A stretch of DNA of 35,437 bases from Sphingobacterium sp. (lineage in GTDB: Bacteria; Bacteroidota; Bacteroidia; Sphingobacteriales; Sphingobacteriaceae): assembly GCA_031277685.1 (NCBI GenBank), contig JAITLV010000223.1, forward strand, positions 1-35,437, given 5' to 3'. Positions 1 through 8,095 of this stretch are shown piece after piece. Both the position numbers and the translations under genes were made by a program. Under the pieces are notes generated by a model, which saw nothing but the letters and a program-made list of their open reading frames with translations, was not told the DNA's origin and ran no database searches. How positions within the stretch are numbered: the stretch's first letter is position 1; each line of letters starts with the position of its first letter.

Positions 1-243
1 GAGGAAGTTTTGAGTATCTTTGAAGAAGAAATAAAAACAAAAATAGGAAGGAGCGATACTATGGGGACTCAAGAATATTTATTAGATAAGGCTGAAAAAA
101 AAGGAATTCAGAAAGGCAAGATTGAAGGTAAAATTGAAGGCAAGATCGAAATGCTTAGAGAGCTAGGTTTTACCATTGCTGAGATCTGCCAAAAGCTCGG
201 TCTGGCCAAGCCTGATGTGGAGAAGTATTTCAAGGGAGCATAA
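1..243 (+). CDS. Rpn-family nuclease/putative transposase, C-terminal fragment
   Basis: The reading frame is open from base 1 (GAG GAA GTT TTG...), so this is the 3' end of a gene that begins before the window, not a complete 77-residue protein. What is visible is the tail typical of Rpn/PD-(D/E)XK recombination-promoting nucleases (also annotated as PD-(D/E)XK family transposases): a lysine/glutamate-rich helix with the repeated unit KGKIEG, then a short helix-turn-helix-like end (LGFTIAEICQKLGL) and an aromatic-basic terminus. The nuclease domain would lie upstream and cannot be seen, so catalytic competence cannot be judged. Family assignment comes from the tail pattern alone. A good terminator follows at 283-310. 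Confidence 0.7.
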   Translation, partial: EEVLSIFEEEIKTKIGRSDTMGTQEYLLDKAEKKGIQKGKIEGKIEGKIEMLRELGFTIAEICQKLGLAKPDVEKYFKGA

Positions 244-282
244 GAACTGTAATCAACTTTAAAGTTTATAATATTTGTTGTG

Positions 283-310
283 AGCCATTTCCGAAAGGGA
301 GTGGCTTTTT
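283..310 (+). terminator. Rho-independent terminator after the Rpn-type gene
   Basis: A ten-base-pair stem (AGCCATTTCC pairing with GGGAGTGGCT, two G-U pairs) closes on a GAAA tetraloop and runs into five T's. It lies 40 bases after the stop codon at 243. Confidence 0.8.
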
Positions 311-446
311 AATTTTATAAGATTGGGGGGCACAACAAAAAATCCTCTTTTACCGACGATAAAAGAGAAACAATTTTAAATACGGACTATGTTATGAGAA
401 AATCTTATCGTTAATAATAAAGTGCCCTAATAAAGTAAGGCGTGTC

Positions 447-968
447 TTAGCTTAATCCAATTACTGGACGCTCACCATCGCCGTAAAAGTAGTCGAAGAG
501 TTGACTAGGTTTAATTTGTGATATTTTTGCTAAAGCATACACTTGATAGGGATAAAAATCGGTTTCATCATTGGCATGTCGGATTCTGCTTATTCGACTT
601 CCACTGGCACCAATTGCAAATGCTATTTCTCCATCTGTAAGGCTAATACCTGAGATAAATTTTGCGAACTGAGTTAGATTTTCTGTCGGAGATCTAAGCC
701 CTGGATAGGTGTAGTCATGGAATAAGTCCTCGCAAGCAATATTGATATCCCTGTCGAGTTCTTTCAAGACCAAGTAAAACATACGTCCAGAAAAAATATC
801 TCCTCCATTACTTGCAATTAGGTCTTGAATTTTGTCCTTTTTATCTTCTTTCTTAACTTTGCTTAGGTCACTTGATCTAATCAAATCATAAGCATATTTT
901 CTTAATTCTTTAAATTTAATATCTTTATAATCAGATGATTCTGTATTTTCTTGAATAATATTTTTCAT
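447..968 (-). CDS. Unknown protein with HTH-like C-terminal region
   Basis: I do not recognise this 173-residue soluble protein. There is no signal peptide or membrane helix. The N-terminal half is charged and helical (lysine/aspartate-rich around residues 15-50). Residues about 95-165 resemble an XRE-type helix-turn-helix: a segment LTDGEIAFAIGASGSRISRI fits helix-turn-recognition helix, followed by a helix ending in LAKISQIKPSQLFDYF, the way many XRE proteins end with a 'which residue class of promoter' helix. DNA binding is therefore an inference. It stands alone on the reverse strand; the start at 968 is the first ATG in frame and lies in an AT-rich leader. Composition is more AT-rich than the neighbouring SusC genes. 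Its position beside an Rpn-type gene suggests accessory DNA. Confidence 0.75.
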   Translation of the reverse strand: MKNIIQENTESSDYKDIKFKELRKYAYDLIRSSDLSKVKKEDKKDKIQDLIASNGGDIFSGRMFYLVLKELDRDINIACEDLFHDYTYPGLRSPTENLTQFAKFISGISLTDGEIAFAIGASGSRISRIRHANDETDFYPYQVYALAKISQIKPSQLFDYFYGDGERPVIGLS

Positions 969-1086
969 TATTATTGGTAATTAGCTATATTTGTTTAATA
1001 AACAGTTCGCTGGTTATAGTCTCGACAGAAAAAACTAGCAATTTTACAGACGCGAGACCACTGGGAGTTTTATCCTTACTTTTGCC

Positions 1087-1094
1087 TATATTTG
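1087..1094 (+). promoter_or_regulatory. Candidate Bacteroidota -7 box (TATATTTG)
   Basis: TATATTTG is a perfect match to the Bacteroidota TAnnTTTG element. The expected transcription start, six to seven bases downstream, falls at about 1100-1101, exactly where the long stem-loop begins. A matching -33 TTG at the usual spacing is not present, so the call is tentative. Confidence 0.4.
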
Positions 1095-1100
1095 CAATTG

Positions 1101-1200
1101 TGGGATAGGCTCCTGCTGGATGCTGCGTCGTGGTCTTTGCTAGTACCCTTCTGTTGGCTGAAAGCAGGAGCCTATCTTATATAGAGGCTTCCTCTTTCTT
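1101..1200 (+). ncRNA. Candidate small RNA with long stem-loop
   Basis: A perfect 14-bp inverted repeat (1104-1117, GATAGGCTCCTGCT, with 1163-1176) encloses a 45-base loop; two G-U pairs and a U-A pair can extend it at the base (1101-1103 with 1177-1179). A second, short hairpin follows (AGAGG 1183-1187, loop CTT, CCTCT 1191-1195) and leads into TTCTT, resembling a weak terminator. With the -7 box at 1087-1094 this could be a free-standing RNA of about 100 bases. It matches no RNA family I know. It could instead be the relic of a mobile-element end or simply a structured leader. Confidence 0.35.
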
Positions 1201-1238
1201 CCCCTCGAGACTCTTGTTAATAACCCAATTCATAGATT

Positions 1239-1346
1239 ATGATAAAAGAGTCGAAAACATTCACCGTGCGGCAGCAGATCAAGGATCAGCTTCGACAACA
1301 TGCAGTAATTCTGCTCACCAAAAACAAATTCTGTGCGCCAGAGTAA
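1239..1346 (+). CDS. Possible 35-residue small protein
   Basis: ATG at 1239 opens 35 codons to TAA at 1344-1346. The product is basic and looks protein-like: an N-terminal MIKESKTFTV, an amphipathic helix RQQIKDQLRQHA, a hydrophobic VILLT and a lysine/cysteine-containing end. Codon use is ordinary for this DNA. There is no recognisable Shine-Dalgarno, but that is normal in Bacteroidota. It overlaps the downstream arm of a 7-bp inverted repeat (1246-1252). It may be a real small gene downstream of the candidate RNA, or the remnant of a longer decayed gene. No function can be given. Confidence 0.25.
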   Translation: MIKESKTFTVRQQIKDQLRQHAVILLTKNKFCAPE

Positions 1347-1822
1347 AAACTAACAATATTAAAATCAACAAAGCCGATACCCTACGGTAGCGGAATGCAC
1401 ATAAAAATGCCTTAATGACATATTTAAAGCATGTCAATTGTTGATTTTGCCGACCTGTTTTTCTTTAAGATCAATGCCCCGACAAGTGCACTGTTCTCAT
1501 TCTTTTATTTTACCATCTTAAAAGTAGGAATTTTGTAGTTCAGAAACAAAGATTTTAGAAAAACATCATTATAGATATTCTATATTAAAGGTCGGTTTTT
1601 CATTTTTATACGGATGCGGTATCGTCCCTATGTATTCACATGTAACTGTCTAGCACCGCTTCTGAAGACCTATTAATAGTGCTATTTATTTACCGGAGTG
1701 GCTCAGGCCAGACCCTGGGATGATATTGCTGATTCCGATCGGACAGGATAATCTTTGCCTTAGGTCATTCCATTAAAACTTAAAAAATGAGACATTTTTT
1801 TAGGGCAGGAGAGGTCTTGCCC

Positions 1823-2596
1823 ATGCTGAAGACAATAAAAATATTTAGTGCCCTACTATCTATCCTATGCTTAGTTTCTATGTTTAGTTTATCGGCTCAG
1901 ACGCCCCGCCAGGACAGCGGGGCCAATGGGCTATTTACTCGGGAATCGACGACGGATTCGTTAAGAAGGAATTTACTGGATGTTGAAACCGCCATTTCAA
2001 AAAAAAGGTATTCGGATACCAGATTAAGGGTGAAGTATCCTTACATAGACTTTAAGAGATATCCCTTTTACATTTATAATGTAGACACAACGAAAATAGG
2101 CTATATACGCAAGGGGGAGACAATTCCCGACCGCATTTTGGATATGCCCTTGAGAATGTTAAACATGCCCAATGGACAGACGACAACAACATTGCGCGAA
2201 TTATCAAATCAAGAATTCCTGGTGCTAGATCTTTGGGCGGAGTATTGTGCGCCCTGTATAAAATCTATGGACAAGTGGGAAGCCTTATATCCAAAAATTA
2301 AAAATAAAATGCAAGTAGTAGGTGTAGTAAATGACGCTGAATACAAGGGAATAGTAAAAGTTCATGAGAGACATTGGACACGCCCACAGATTATTGGCCC
2401 CACAGCTCCAATATTGGCCCGTTATTTCACACTGTACGGTGGTGTAGGTCCATCAATATGGATCAAAAATGGAAAGCTTTTCGGAAGAACCTCTTCAAAG
2501 CCGGTAGATCCTGACTATATATTTCGTATTCTGGAAGGCAAGCTCGATCATATACCTGATTTTATTAACTGGGATCTCGACAACCAAATCCAATAG
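1823..2596 (+). CDS. TlpA/thioredoxin-like periplasmic protein
   Basis: A thioredoxin-fold protein with the redox motif C-A-P-C inside the segment LDLWAEYCAPC, followed by a helix and, later, GGVGPSIWIKNGKL, where GP marks the cis-proline loop and the final strands of the fold. That is the TlpA/ResA-type layout: an N-terminal extension of about 110 residues, then the redox domain. I choose the ATG at 1823 because it gives a clean signal peptide (MLKTIKIFSALLSILCL... cut after SAQ) and has a purine-rich AGGAGAGG about 10 bases upstream; the upstream ATG at 1787 would add 12 residues before the signal peptide. The stop is two bases before the SusC start, so the genes are translationally close. 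It probably acts in the periplasm as a thiol-disulfide reductase serving the uptake system; the substrate is unknown. Confidence 0.85.
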   Translation: MLKTIKIFSALLSILCLVSMFSLSAQTPRQDSGANGLFTRESTTDSLRRNLLDVETAISKKRYSDTRLRVKYPYIDFKRYPFYIYNVDTTKIGYIRKGETIPDRILDMPLRMLNMPNGQTTTTLRELSNQEFLVLDLWAEYCAPCIKSMDKWEALYPKIKNKMQVVGVVNDAEYKGIVKVHERHWTRPQIIGPTAPILARYFTLYGGVGPSIWIKNGKLFGRTSSKPVDPDYIFRILEGKLDHIPDFINWDLDNQIQ

Positions 2597-2598
2597 TC

Positions 2599-5500
2599 AT
2601 GAAGATAAAATTAGTATTCATACTGTTTCTTTTTAATTCCGTAGTTACGACCTCCCTTTTTGCGCAGCAGACGGTGAACGTTAAGGGAAGAGTGGTTGAT
2701 GGAAAAACAGGGACACCTGTAGGTAATGTTTCTGTTCAGGTCCCTGGAGGAAAGGTAGTGTCCAAATCTGACTCCTTAGGTCAATTTCAGGCATTATTAT
2801 CAGCTACAGTCAAGACATTGGTTTTCTCTCATGTGGGATACAGATCCGATACAATCACTGTGGATCAGAACGATGGCCACTTACTGATCAAATTGAATCA
2901 CCGATCAACTATTTTAGAAGAGGTCGAAGTGCTTAATACTGGGTACTACAGGATTCCCAAAGAGCGCGCGACAGGATCTTTTGGATTTGTAAGCAAGGAG
3001 GATATAGCACGTGTACCGGCTACCAATATTCTGGATAGATTGGACGGAATCGTGAACAGCCTGACCATGGATCGCTCCAGCACGAGTGGGGAACGTGCCG
3101 CAGATCCCAAGTTACGGCTTCGTGGACTCTCCACAATTCAGTCAAATAGCGAGCCGCTAATTATCCTGGATGGTTTTGCTTACGAGCAGGGTCTGGCCAC
3201 GATTAATCCCTCGGATATCGCCAGCATAACAGTGCTCAAAGATGCTGCAGCTGCTTCCATCTGGGGGGCAAGAGCTGGAAATGGCGTTATCGTCATCTCG
3301 ACCAAAAAGGGGACCACCAACCAGCCGACACGTATACAATATGGGGCAGTATTCCAATTGCAGGATAAACCGAATTTATACGATGCACCAAATTATCTTC
3401 CTGCAGCGACAGTGCTGGATATCGAAGATGAGATGTTCAGCCGTGCAAACTACCTCGAGCGCAATCAGACGCCAATCCCGCTCTATACAGAATGGCTGAT
3501 AAAACACCGGGATAAAAAGATTTCGGATCAGGAATTGCTGAATTTTAGGGATCAATTGGCTGCAACGGACACCCGGAAGGAAAGCCTCAGCTATTTTTAC
3601 CAAAAAGGATTTAACCAGCATCAGGACATCGCGTTTACCGGTGGTGGAAAAAGCTATGCATTCCGCTCCTCCGCTTCCTACGATAGAAACCGTTCTTTTT
3701 TGAAAGGGGATACCTACACCAGATGGAATGGCAACATGCAGGGGACGATTCACTGGGGTGAAAAGTTTAAAATTACGCCATCCATATGGTATACACAGCA
3801 ATTCAATGTGCAGAACGGGATAGGCGTTAGCAGTTTTACCGGTGGTGGGAATTCCGTGGTACCTTATTACCGGTTTCAGAATGAAAGCGGACAAAGCCTA
3901 CCAATCGTGAAGGGGCTCCGTTACGGGTATCAGGAATCGGCTGCTGGCCTCGGTTTGTTGGACTGGATGTATCGGCCCTTGGACGAGCTAAGGCTAAATG
4001 ACAACAGATCCTCGGATCAGGAACTGCGCATGCAAATGGGGCTCTCATATGAGTTTTCAAAATTGATCCGTTGGGAGGTCTTTTATCAATATCTCAATAA
4101 CCTGAGTGGACAAAGTACCTTGTATGATAAAGACAGTTATTATGCACGTGATCTGGTCAACAAGTTTACGCAGGCGAATATGACGAAGGTAATTCCCTAT
4201 GGTGCTATCCGAAGGGAAGGGGGACGTACAGGTGCAAGATCGCACTCCATCCGTACCCAGCTGTCGGGGGAATGGAATCATCGAAACCAGCATCAGCTGA
4301 ATTACCTTCTGGGGGCCGAACTGCTCGATCGCATAACGACCACTTCTCCTTTTGCGTGGTCCTACGGCTACGATCCTAATCTGCTCACGGGAAGGGCGAA
4401 TTTTGATTATACAAAAAGGTATACCACAAGGCCTACAGGGACGGCATTGATACCGGCGGCAAGTGGTGGCTATGGTCTCAATACCTATAGATTTCTATCC
4501 TATTACTCCAATCTGGCCTATAGTTATCGGGATAAATATCTGGCAACAGCGAGTCTGAGATGGGATGCTTCCAATATCTATGGGGTCAAAACAAATCAAA
4601 AGGGGGTGCCGCTCTGGTCTATCGGTCTGGGCTGGCAAATGGGCCAAGAGGATTTTTTCCAGAATGATATCATCCCTTCCTTCAAATTAAGGGCCACCTA
4701 CGGCAGCAGCGGAAATACTAATCCGAATGTGTCGACTTTTCCGATCATCTCGTATACGATCGATGACCTGACCAATAATACAGCTGCGGTGCTGACCAGC
4801 GTAGGCAATCCTTCCCTACAATGGGAACGGGTTAATACGGTTAACCTCGGAGTAGATTTCGGAACACGGAATAACCGCTTGACAGGTTCTCTGGAATATT
4901 ACCTGAAAAAAGGTAACAACTTGATTGGTGCTGATCTAATGGATCCGACCACCGGTATTATCGACAATGTATATCCGACAATTGTCAATCGGATCAACTA
5001 TGCCAATTTGAAGACTAAAGGCTGGGATATAACGGTCAATAGTAAGAATAGCGTTGGAGCGTTCAGCTGGGACACAAGATTGCAGCTGGCTAAGGTGGAC
5101 AATAAAGTGACACACTACAATACCAATGATATCTCTTCTGCTTCCATATTTATAGACAGCAGGCCACCGGTGGTCGGACAGTCCTTGGATGTCATCTACG
5201 CATTTCCATGGAATGGGCTGAACAATGAGGGCAAACCTATTATTTATAAAGATGGTGAGTTGACCGCGGATTATATAAATTACTATAATGCTTACCCCAT
5301 TGAGAAGCTCACTAAAATAGGAGGGCGGATACCGACCTTAACGGCAGGCTTGCTGAACACCTTTCGGTGGAGACAGTGGTCGGTATCGGCCAATATCGTC
5401 TGGAAATCGGGCTATTATTTCCGGCGGACAACCATGGATCCACTGGGTGAGACCACAGGTGCCTATCACAAAGATTATTATCGTCGCTGGCAAAAGCCTG

Positions 5501-5817
5501 GTGACGAGGTTTTTACGGATGTGCTGCCCAAGGCTACGGCCAATTCGCCGGAAATTAGGGCAATTGGATCAATGACTTCGTATTCTTCATTGCTCTGGGA
5601 GCGGGGCGACCACCTACGGTTGCGGGATATAACACTGTCTTATCATTGGATCAACAAAAATAGGGCTGCGGTTGTGAAGTCGGTAAACTTCGGCTGGTCA
5701 ATGACAAACATCGGCATCATCTGGCGACAGAATAAATATGGGCTCGATCCGGATATTCCCATGGCACCGTATCCTAACCCTAGGATAACATCATTTTCAC
5801 TGAATATCGAACTTTAA
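2599..5817 (+). CDS. SusC/RagA-family TonB-dependent outer-membrane receptor
   Basis: A 1072-residue outer-membrane transporter. In order: signal peptide (residues 1-22, ending LFAQ); a carboxypeptidase-D-like regulatory beta-sandwich (about 26-112, starting VNVKGRVVDGKTGTPVGNV); a plug whose entry reads LNTGYYRIPKERATGSFGF, the variant in which the usual VVVGYG TonB-box region is replaced by NTGY...PKERATGSF; the conserved plug motif LRGLSTIQSNSEPLIILDGF near residue 173; then a long beta-barrel ending in an amphipathic strand (SFSLNIEL). There is no N-terminal STN domain, so signalling to an anti-sigma factor is not indicated. It forms a pair with the SusD-like lipoprotein 12 bases downstream and is preceded by a thioredoxin-like protein. 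No glycosidase or peptidase lies nearby, so the ligand (glycan, peptide or other) is unknown. Confidence 0.95.
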   Translation: MKIKLVFILFLFNSVVTTSLFAQQTVNVKGRVVDGKTGTPVGNVSVQVPGGKVVSKSDSLGQFQALLSATVKTLVFSHVGYRSDTITVDQNDGHLLIKLNHRSTILEEVEVLNTGYYRIPKERATGSFGFVSKEDIARVPATNILDRLDGIVNSLTMDRSSTSGERAADPKLRLRGLSTIQSNSEPLIILDGFAYEQGLATINPSDIASITVLKDAAAASIWGARAGNGVIVISTKKGTTNQPTRIQYGAVFQLQDKPNLYDAPNYLPAATVLDIEDEMFSRANYLERNQTPIPLYTEWLIKHRDKKISDQELLNFRDQLAATDTRKESLSYFYQKGFNQHQDIAFTGGGKSYAFRSSASYDRNRSFLKGDTYTRWNGNMQGTIHWGEKFKITPSIWYTQQFNVQNGIGVSSFTGGGNSVVPYYRFQNESGQSLPIVKGLRYGYQESAAGLGLLDWMYRPLDELRLNDNRSSDQELRMQMGLSYEFSKLIRWEVFYQYLNNLSGQSTLYDKDSYYARDLVNKFTQANMTKVIPYGAIRREGGRTGARSHSIRTQLSGEWNHRNQHQLNYLLGAELLDRITTTSPFAWSYGYDPNLLTGRANFDYTKRYTTRPTGTALIPAASGGYGLNTYRFLSYYSNLAYSYRDKYLATASLRWDASNIYGVKTNQKGVPLWSIGLGWQMGQEDFFQNDIIPSFKLRATYGSSGNTNPNVSTFPIISYTIDDLTNNTAAVLTSVGNPSLQWERVNTVNLGVDFGTRNNRLTGSLEYYLKKGNNLIGADLMDPTTGIIDNVYPTIVNRINYANLKTKGWDITVNSKNSVGAFSWDTRLQLAKVDNKVTHYNTNDISSASIFIDSRPPVVGQSLDVIYAFPWNGLNNEGKPIIYKDGELTADYINYYNAYPIEKLTKIGGRIPTLTAGLLNTFRWRQWSVSANIVWKSGYYFRRTTMDPLGETTGAYHKDYYRRWQKPGDEVFTDVLPKATANSPEIRAIGSMTSYSSLLWERGDHLRLRDITLSYHWINKNRAAVVKSVNFGWSMTNIGIIWRQNKYGLDPDIPMAPYPNPRITSFSLNIEL

Positions 5818-5829
5818 AATATTTGTATC

Positions 5830-7203
5830 ATGAAAACGCTATTATATGCAGCTGTCTTAATATTGGTGAGCAGCTGCTCCGGGTCTTTTTTGGAAGTAAA
5901 AACAGATCAAAGCCTCGTGATTCCTTACCGTACAGAAGATTACCAGGCTATTTTGGACGATGCTTTCCGAACAATGAATACAAAGGCAAGTATCGTGCTG
6001 GGTACCATCGCTGCAGATGAAATTCAGGTAGATGAACAGCAATTGACAAATTTGACCCCCGTGCATCAGCGTAATGCCTATCTGTGGAAAAAAGAGGATC
6101 TATTTGAAGGAGAGCAATCCGATGACTGGAATTTCGGCTATCGACGAATCCTATATGCCAATCAGGTAATTGAAGGTATTCAAAAAATTAAACCCGATAT
6201 TGGACAGCTTGTTGCATGGAATAATGTCAAAGGATCGGCACTATTCTTCCGTGCATTCAATTATTATCAACTGGTACAGTTGTTTTGTGAAGTCTACGAC
6301 GAGAAGCATGGAAAAGCGCAACTTGGTCTGCCGCTACGGACGGAACCTGATATCTCTCTGAAGATCCCCCGTAGTACATTACAGCAAACTTATGATTTGA
6401 TCTTACAGGACTTAAGTGAGGCTGAAGAACTCTTGCCGATGGAACCGACCATAAAACAGCGGCCTTCGCGGCTGGCTGTTAATGCCTTGCGGGCAAGGAT
6501 ATACCTTCAACTGCGAAAGTATGATTTAGCATTGGCAGAGGCAAACGGAGTGCTTGGCCGGAAAAGTACCTTACTTGACTTTAATACGGTACCGTTTGAC
6601 CCCAATAGCTTTGCAACATTACAGCCTCTTGCTGCAGTAAACCCTGAAATTATCTTTGATTTTTCGGGATCAATACCCGAAATACAGCGCATCGGATTGT
6701 ATTGTGTCAACCAAAAGTATTTTGACAAATATCAGGAGGGTGATCTGAGGAAAAAACTGTTCTTTAAAGATTTCAATAATTTTAAAATATTTATAGGCAG
6801 CACCTCATTTTCCGGAGGGCCCCTATATGGTTTCGCTGTAGATGAATTGCAGCTGATAGCCGCGGAATGTGAAGTGCGTTTAGGTAATCTCAGTAAGGCA
6901 CTGGAGTGGCTCAATACATTGCGTAAAAATAGATTTGAAAAGAATGTTGATTACAAACTTTATTCAAGTGACAAAAAGGAAGTGATAAACTGGGTCTTTG
7001 AAGAGCGGAAACGTGAATTAGTTTTTCGCGGTCTACGCTGGGAAGATCTTCGAAGATTAAACAAAGAAATGGAATATCCGATCACATTGGAAAAAACCTT
7101 CAATAGTGATTTAATCCGAATTGCACCCAATGATTCGAGGTATGTCTTTCCGATACCGCCAAATGCAATAGCGATAGGAGGGTATGAGCAGAATATCAGA
7201 TAA
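5830..7203 (+). CDS. SusD/RagB-family nutrient-binding lipoprotein
   Basis: A 457-residue surface lipoprotein that caps the SusC barrel and binds the ligand. It has a short lipoprotein signal with the acylated cysteine at residue 16 (ILVSSC). The body carries typical SusD marks: tetratricopeptide-like helices (for example RALRARIYLQL-type repeats around residue 220), an ELQLIAAECEVRLGNLSKAL helix around residues 340-360, and a C-terminal EERKRELVFRGLRWEDLRR, the almost invariant SusD motif that precedes the final PIPP segment. It is somewhat shorter than the 500-560 residues common in the family. The start is set by the lipobox. A bidirectional terminator follows at 7211-7238. Confidence 0.93.
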   Translation: MKTLLYAAVLILVSSCSGSFLEVKTDQSLVIPYRTEDYQAILDDAFRTMNTKASIVLGTIAADEIQVDEQQLTNLTPVHQRNAYLWKKEDLFEGEQSDDWNFGYRRILYANQVIEGIQKIKPDIGQLVAWNNVKGSALFFRAFNYYQLVQLFCEVYDEKHGKAQLGLPLRTEPDISLKIPRSTLQQTYDLILQDLSEAEELLPMEPTIKQRPSRLAVNALRARIYLQLRKYDLALAEANGVLGRKSTLLDFNTVPFDPNSFATLQPLAAVNPEIIFDFSGSIPEIQRIGLYCVNQKYFDKYQEGDLRKKLFFKDFNNFKIFIGSTSFSGGPLYGFAVDELQLIAAECEVRLGNLSKALEWLNTLRKNRFEKNVDYKLYSSDKKEVINWVFEERKRELVFRGLRWEDLRRLNKEMEYPITLEKTFNSDLIRIAPNDSRYVFPIPPNAIAIGGYEQNIR

Positions 7204-7210
7204 AAAGGCA

Positions 7211-7238
7211 AAAGGGAGTTCTATTCGAGGCTCCCTTT
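7211..7238. terminator. Bidirectional terminator between susD and the small secreted gene
   Basis: AAAGGGAG (7211-7218) pairs with CTCCCTTT (7231-7238). On the forward strand it ends transcription after the SusD stop at 7203; on the reverse strand the stem is followed by TTGCCTTTTTA and serves the gene ending at 7256. Confidence 0.65.
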
Positions 7239-7255
7239 CGTTTAATACCCAACAA

Positions 7256-7687
7256 TTAGGAATGGCTAGGATTTCGCGCCTGTCCGGTTTGGGTAGCAGA
7301 GAGATCTGACATTGCAGTGGATACATCTTTCTCCAGTACTGAACCGCTATCTTCATTCTCATCAAATGTCAGTTGAAAAGCACAGTATTGACCCGAGCTG
7401 TTTGGCTGAGCACAATCGTTCGGGTTTGGCGATGTCGAAGGTGCTGACCCAATACCAACAATACGATAATTGGAAGGAATATCACCGCCCGAAGGATTGA
7501 TTTTTACGACATCATACCACACAGCTTGCGTCGCAAAAGATTTAGTTTCTTTCCTGGTCTTTACCTCTTTCTCGCTTTTAACTTCTTTTTCACTTTTAAT
7601 ACTTTGCGCATTCGCAGTCAACGCAATCCCTAATGTCATCACACCAATACTCATGGTGCCAATGACTCTTTTTACTAATTTTTTCAT
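7256..7687 (-). CDS. Small secreted protein, DUF6520-like
   Basis: A 143-residue exported protein of unknown function. It starts with a clear signal peptide (MKKLVKRVIGTMSIGVMTLG..., cleavage after ANA). The mature part opens with a charged repeat of the unit KSEKEV/KTRKET, then WYDVVKINPSGG, a pair of cysteines (DCAQPN and YCAFQLTF, 11 residues apart) and an acidic tail. This plan resembles the short secreted DUF6520 proteins of Bacteroidota, which have a signal peptide, a residue pair of cysteines and no known role; the match is by eye and only moderate. It is a single gene on the reverse strand, ending at the shared terminator. A candidate reverse-strand -7 box (TAACTTTG, at 7808-7815) lies about 120 bases upstream of the start. 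Confidence 0.75.
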   Translation of the reverse strand: MKKLVKRVIGTMSIGVMTLGIALTANAQSIKSEKEVKSEKEVKTRKETKSFATQAVWYDVVKINPSGGDIPSNYRIVGIGSAPSTSPNPNDCAQPNSSGQYCAFQLTFDENEDSGSVLEKDVSTAMSDLSATQTGQARNPSHS

Positions 7688-8095
7688 TTCTTATGTTTTA
7701 AGTTTATTCCTGATGCTTATCCTTATTATCCTCCTGGATCGGCCGTGGAGTTGTTCTTTATTGACCGATTTGTTCTTCCTGAATCTGATCGGTCGGTTAG
7801 CTAATACCAAAGTTAGCGCAGCAATCTGCCATAGATGTATGACTTTTTGGTAGGCCATTGTATGATTTTTTTGACTTTACAATCTGTCTCAAAATAGTAT
7901 CAAATTGTCTCAATATGAATTTTAAGCGACATAATATTTTAATTTTAGCTGAATCAATCACACCAATTATATGCAGTATCGGGACAATAATTATTTAATT
8001 TTTTTTGGGCACCAAAGCCAATTGATAAGACCTCTTCAGGTACTTTTTTACTAAACCTTCTTATTTAATCCAATACCCTTTAATAAACATAGCTC
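7688..8095. other. Divergent intergenic region upstream of SusC 2
   Basis: About 400 bases without a credible gene; the forward ORF that overlaps its left part is antisense to the small secreted gene. It contains a 7-bp inverted repeat (GACCGAT 7763-7769 with ATCGGTC 7788-7794), a possible reverse -7 box (7808-7815) and a spaced direct repeat (7885-7913). The last 100 bases before the SusC start are AT-rich, as usual for leaders in this phylum. Confidence 0.6.
7885..7913 (+). promoter_or_regulatory. Direct repeat TGTCTCAA with 21-bp spacing, candidate operator
   Basis: TGTCTCAA occurs at 7885-7892 and again at 7906-7913, a centre-to-centre distance of 21 bases, i.e. two helical turns. Flanking bases also partly agree. 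Head-to-tail half-sites two turns apart are the usual arrangement for AraC-family activators, and an AraC-type gene lies at the other end of this operon. The link is an inference. Confidence 0.35.

Larger units (their letters stand above)
969..1822. other. Long intergenic region with stem-loops, mostly non-coding
   Basis: About 850 bases separate the reverse-strand unknown gene from the thioredoxin-like gene. Two TATATTTG boxes occur 101 bases apart (986-993 and 1087-1094). It contains a 6-bp inverted repeat (GTCTCG 1019-1024 with CGAGAC 1053-1058), the strong stem-loop at 1101-1179, a 7-bp inverted repeat (1209-1215 with 1246-1252), a possible 35-codon ORF and a small hairpin (TGACAT 1416-1421 with ATGTCA 1431-1436). 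I see no convincing gene between 1347 and 1822 and no clear promoter for the operon that follows. Confidence 0.6.

Noticed and set aside
1130..1390. Forward 86-residue frame (GTG start) across the stem-loop region
   Set aside because: Its residues are low-complexity and non-protein-like, and it runs through the perfect stem-loop, which explains the sequence better.
3376..3894. Reverse 172-residue frame inside SusC 1, and similar long frames inside other genes (for example 10541-11125)
   Set aside because: Each lies inside a well-supported SusC gene on the other strand; composition shows no coding character of its own.
7470..7853. Forward 127-residue hydrophobic frame
   Set aside because: It is antisense to the small secreted protein gene; its hydrophobic stretch mirrors the signal peptide and charged repeats of that gene.
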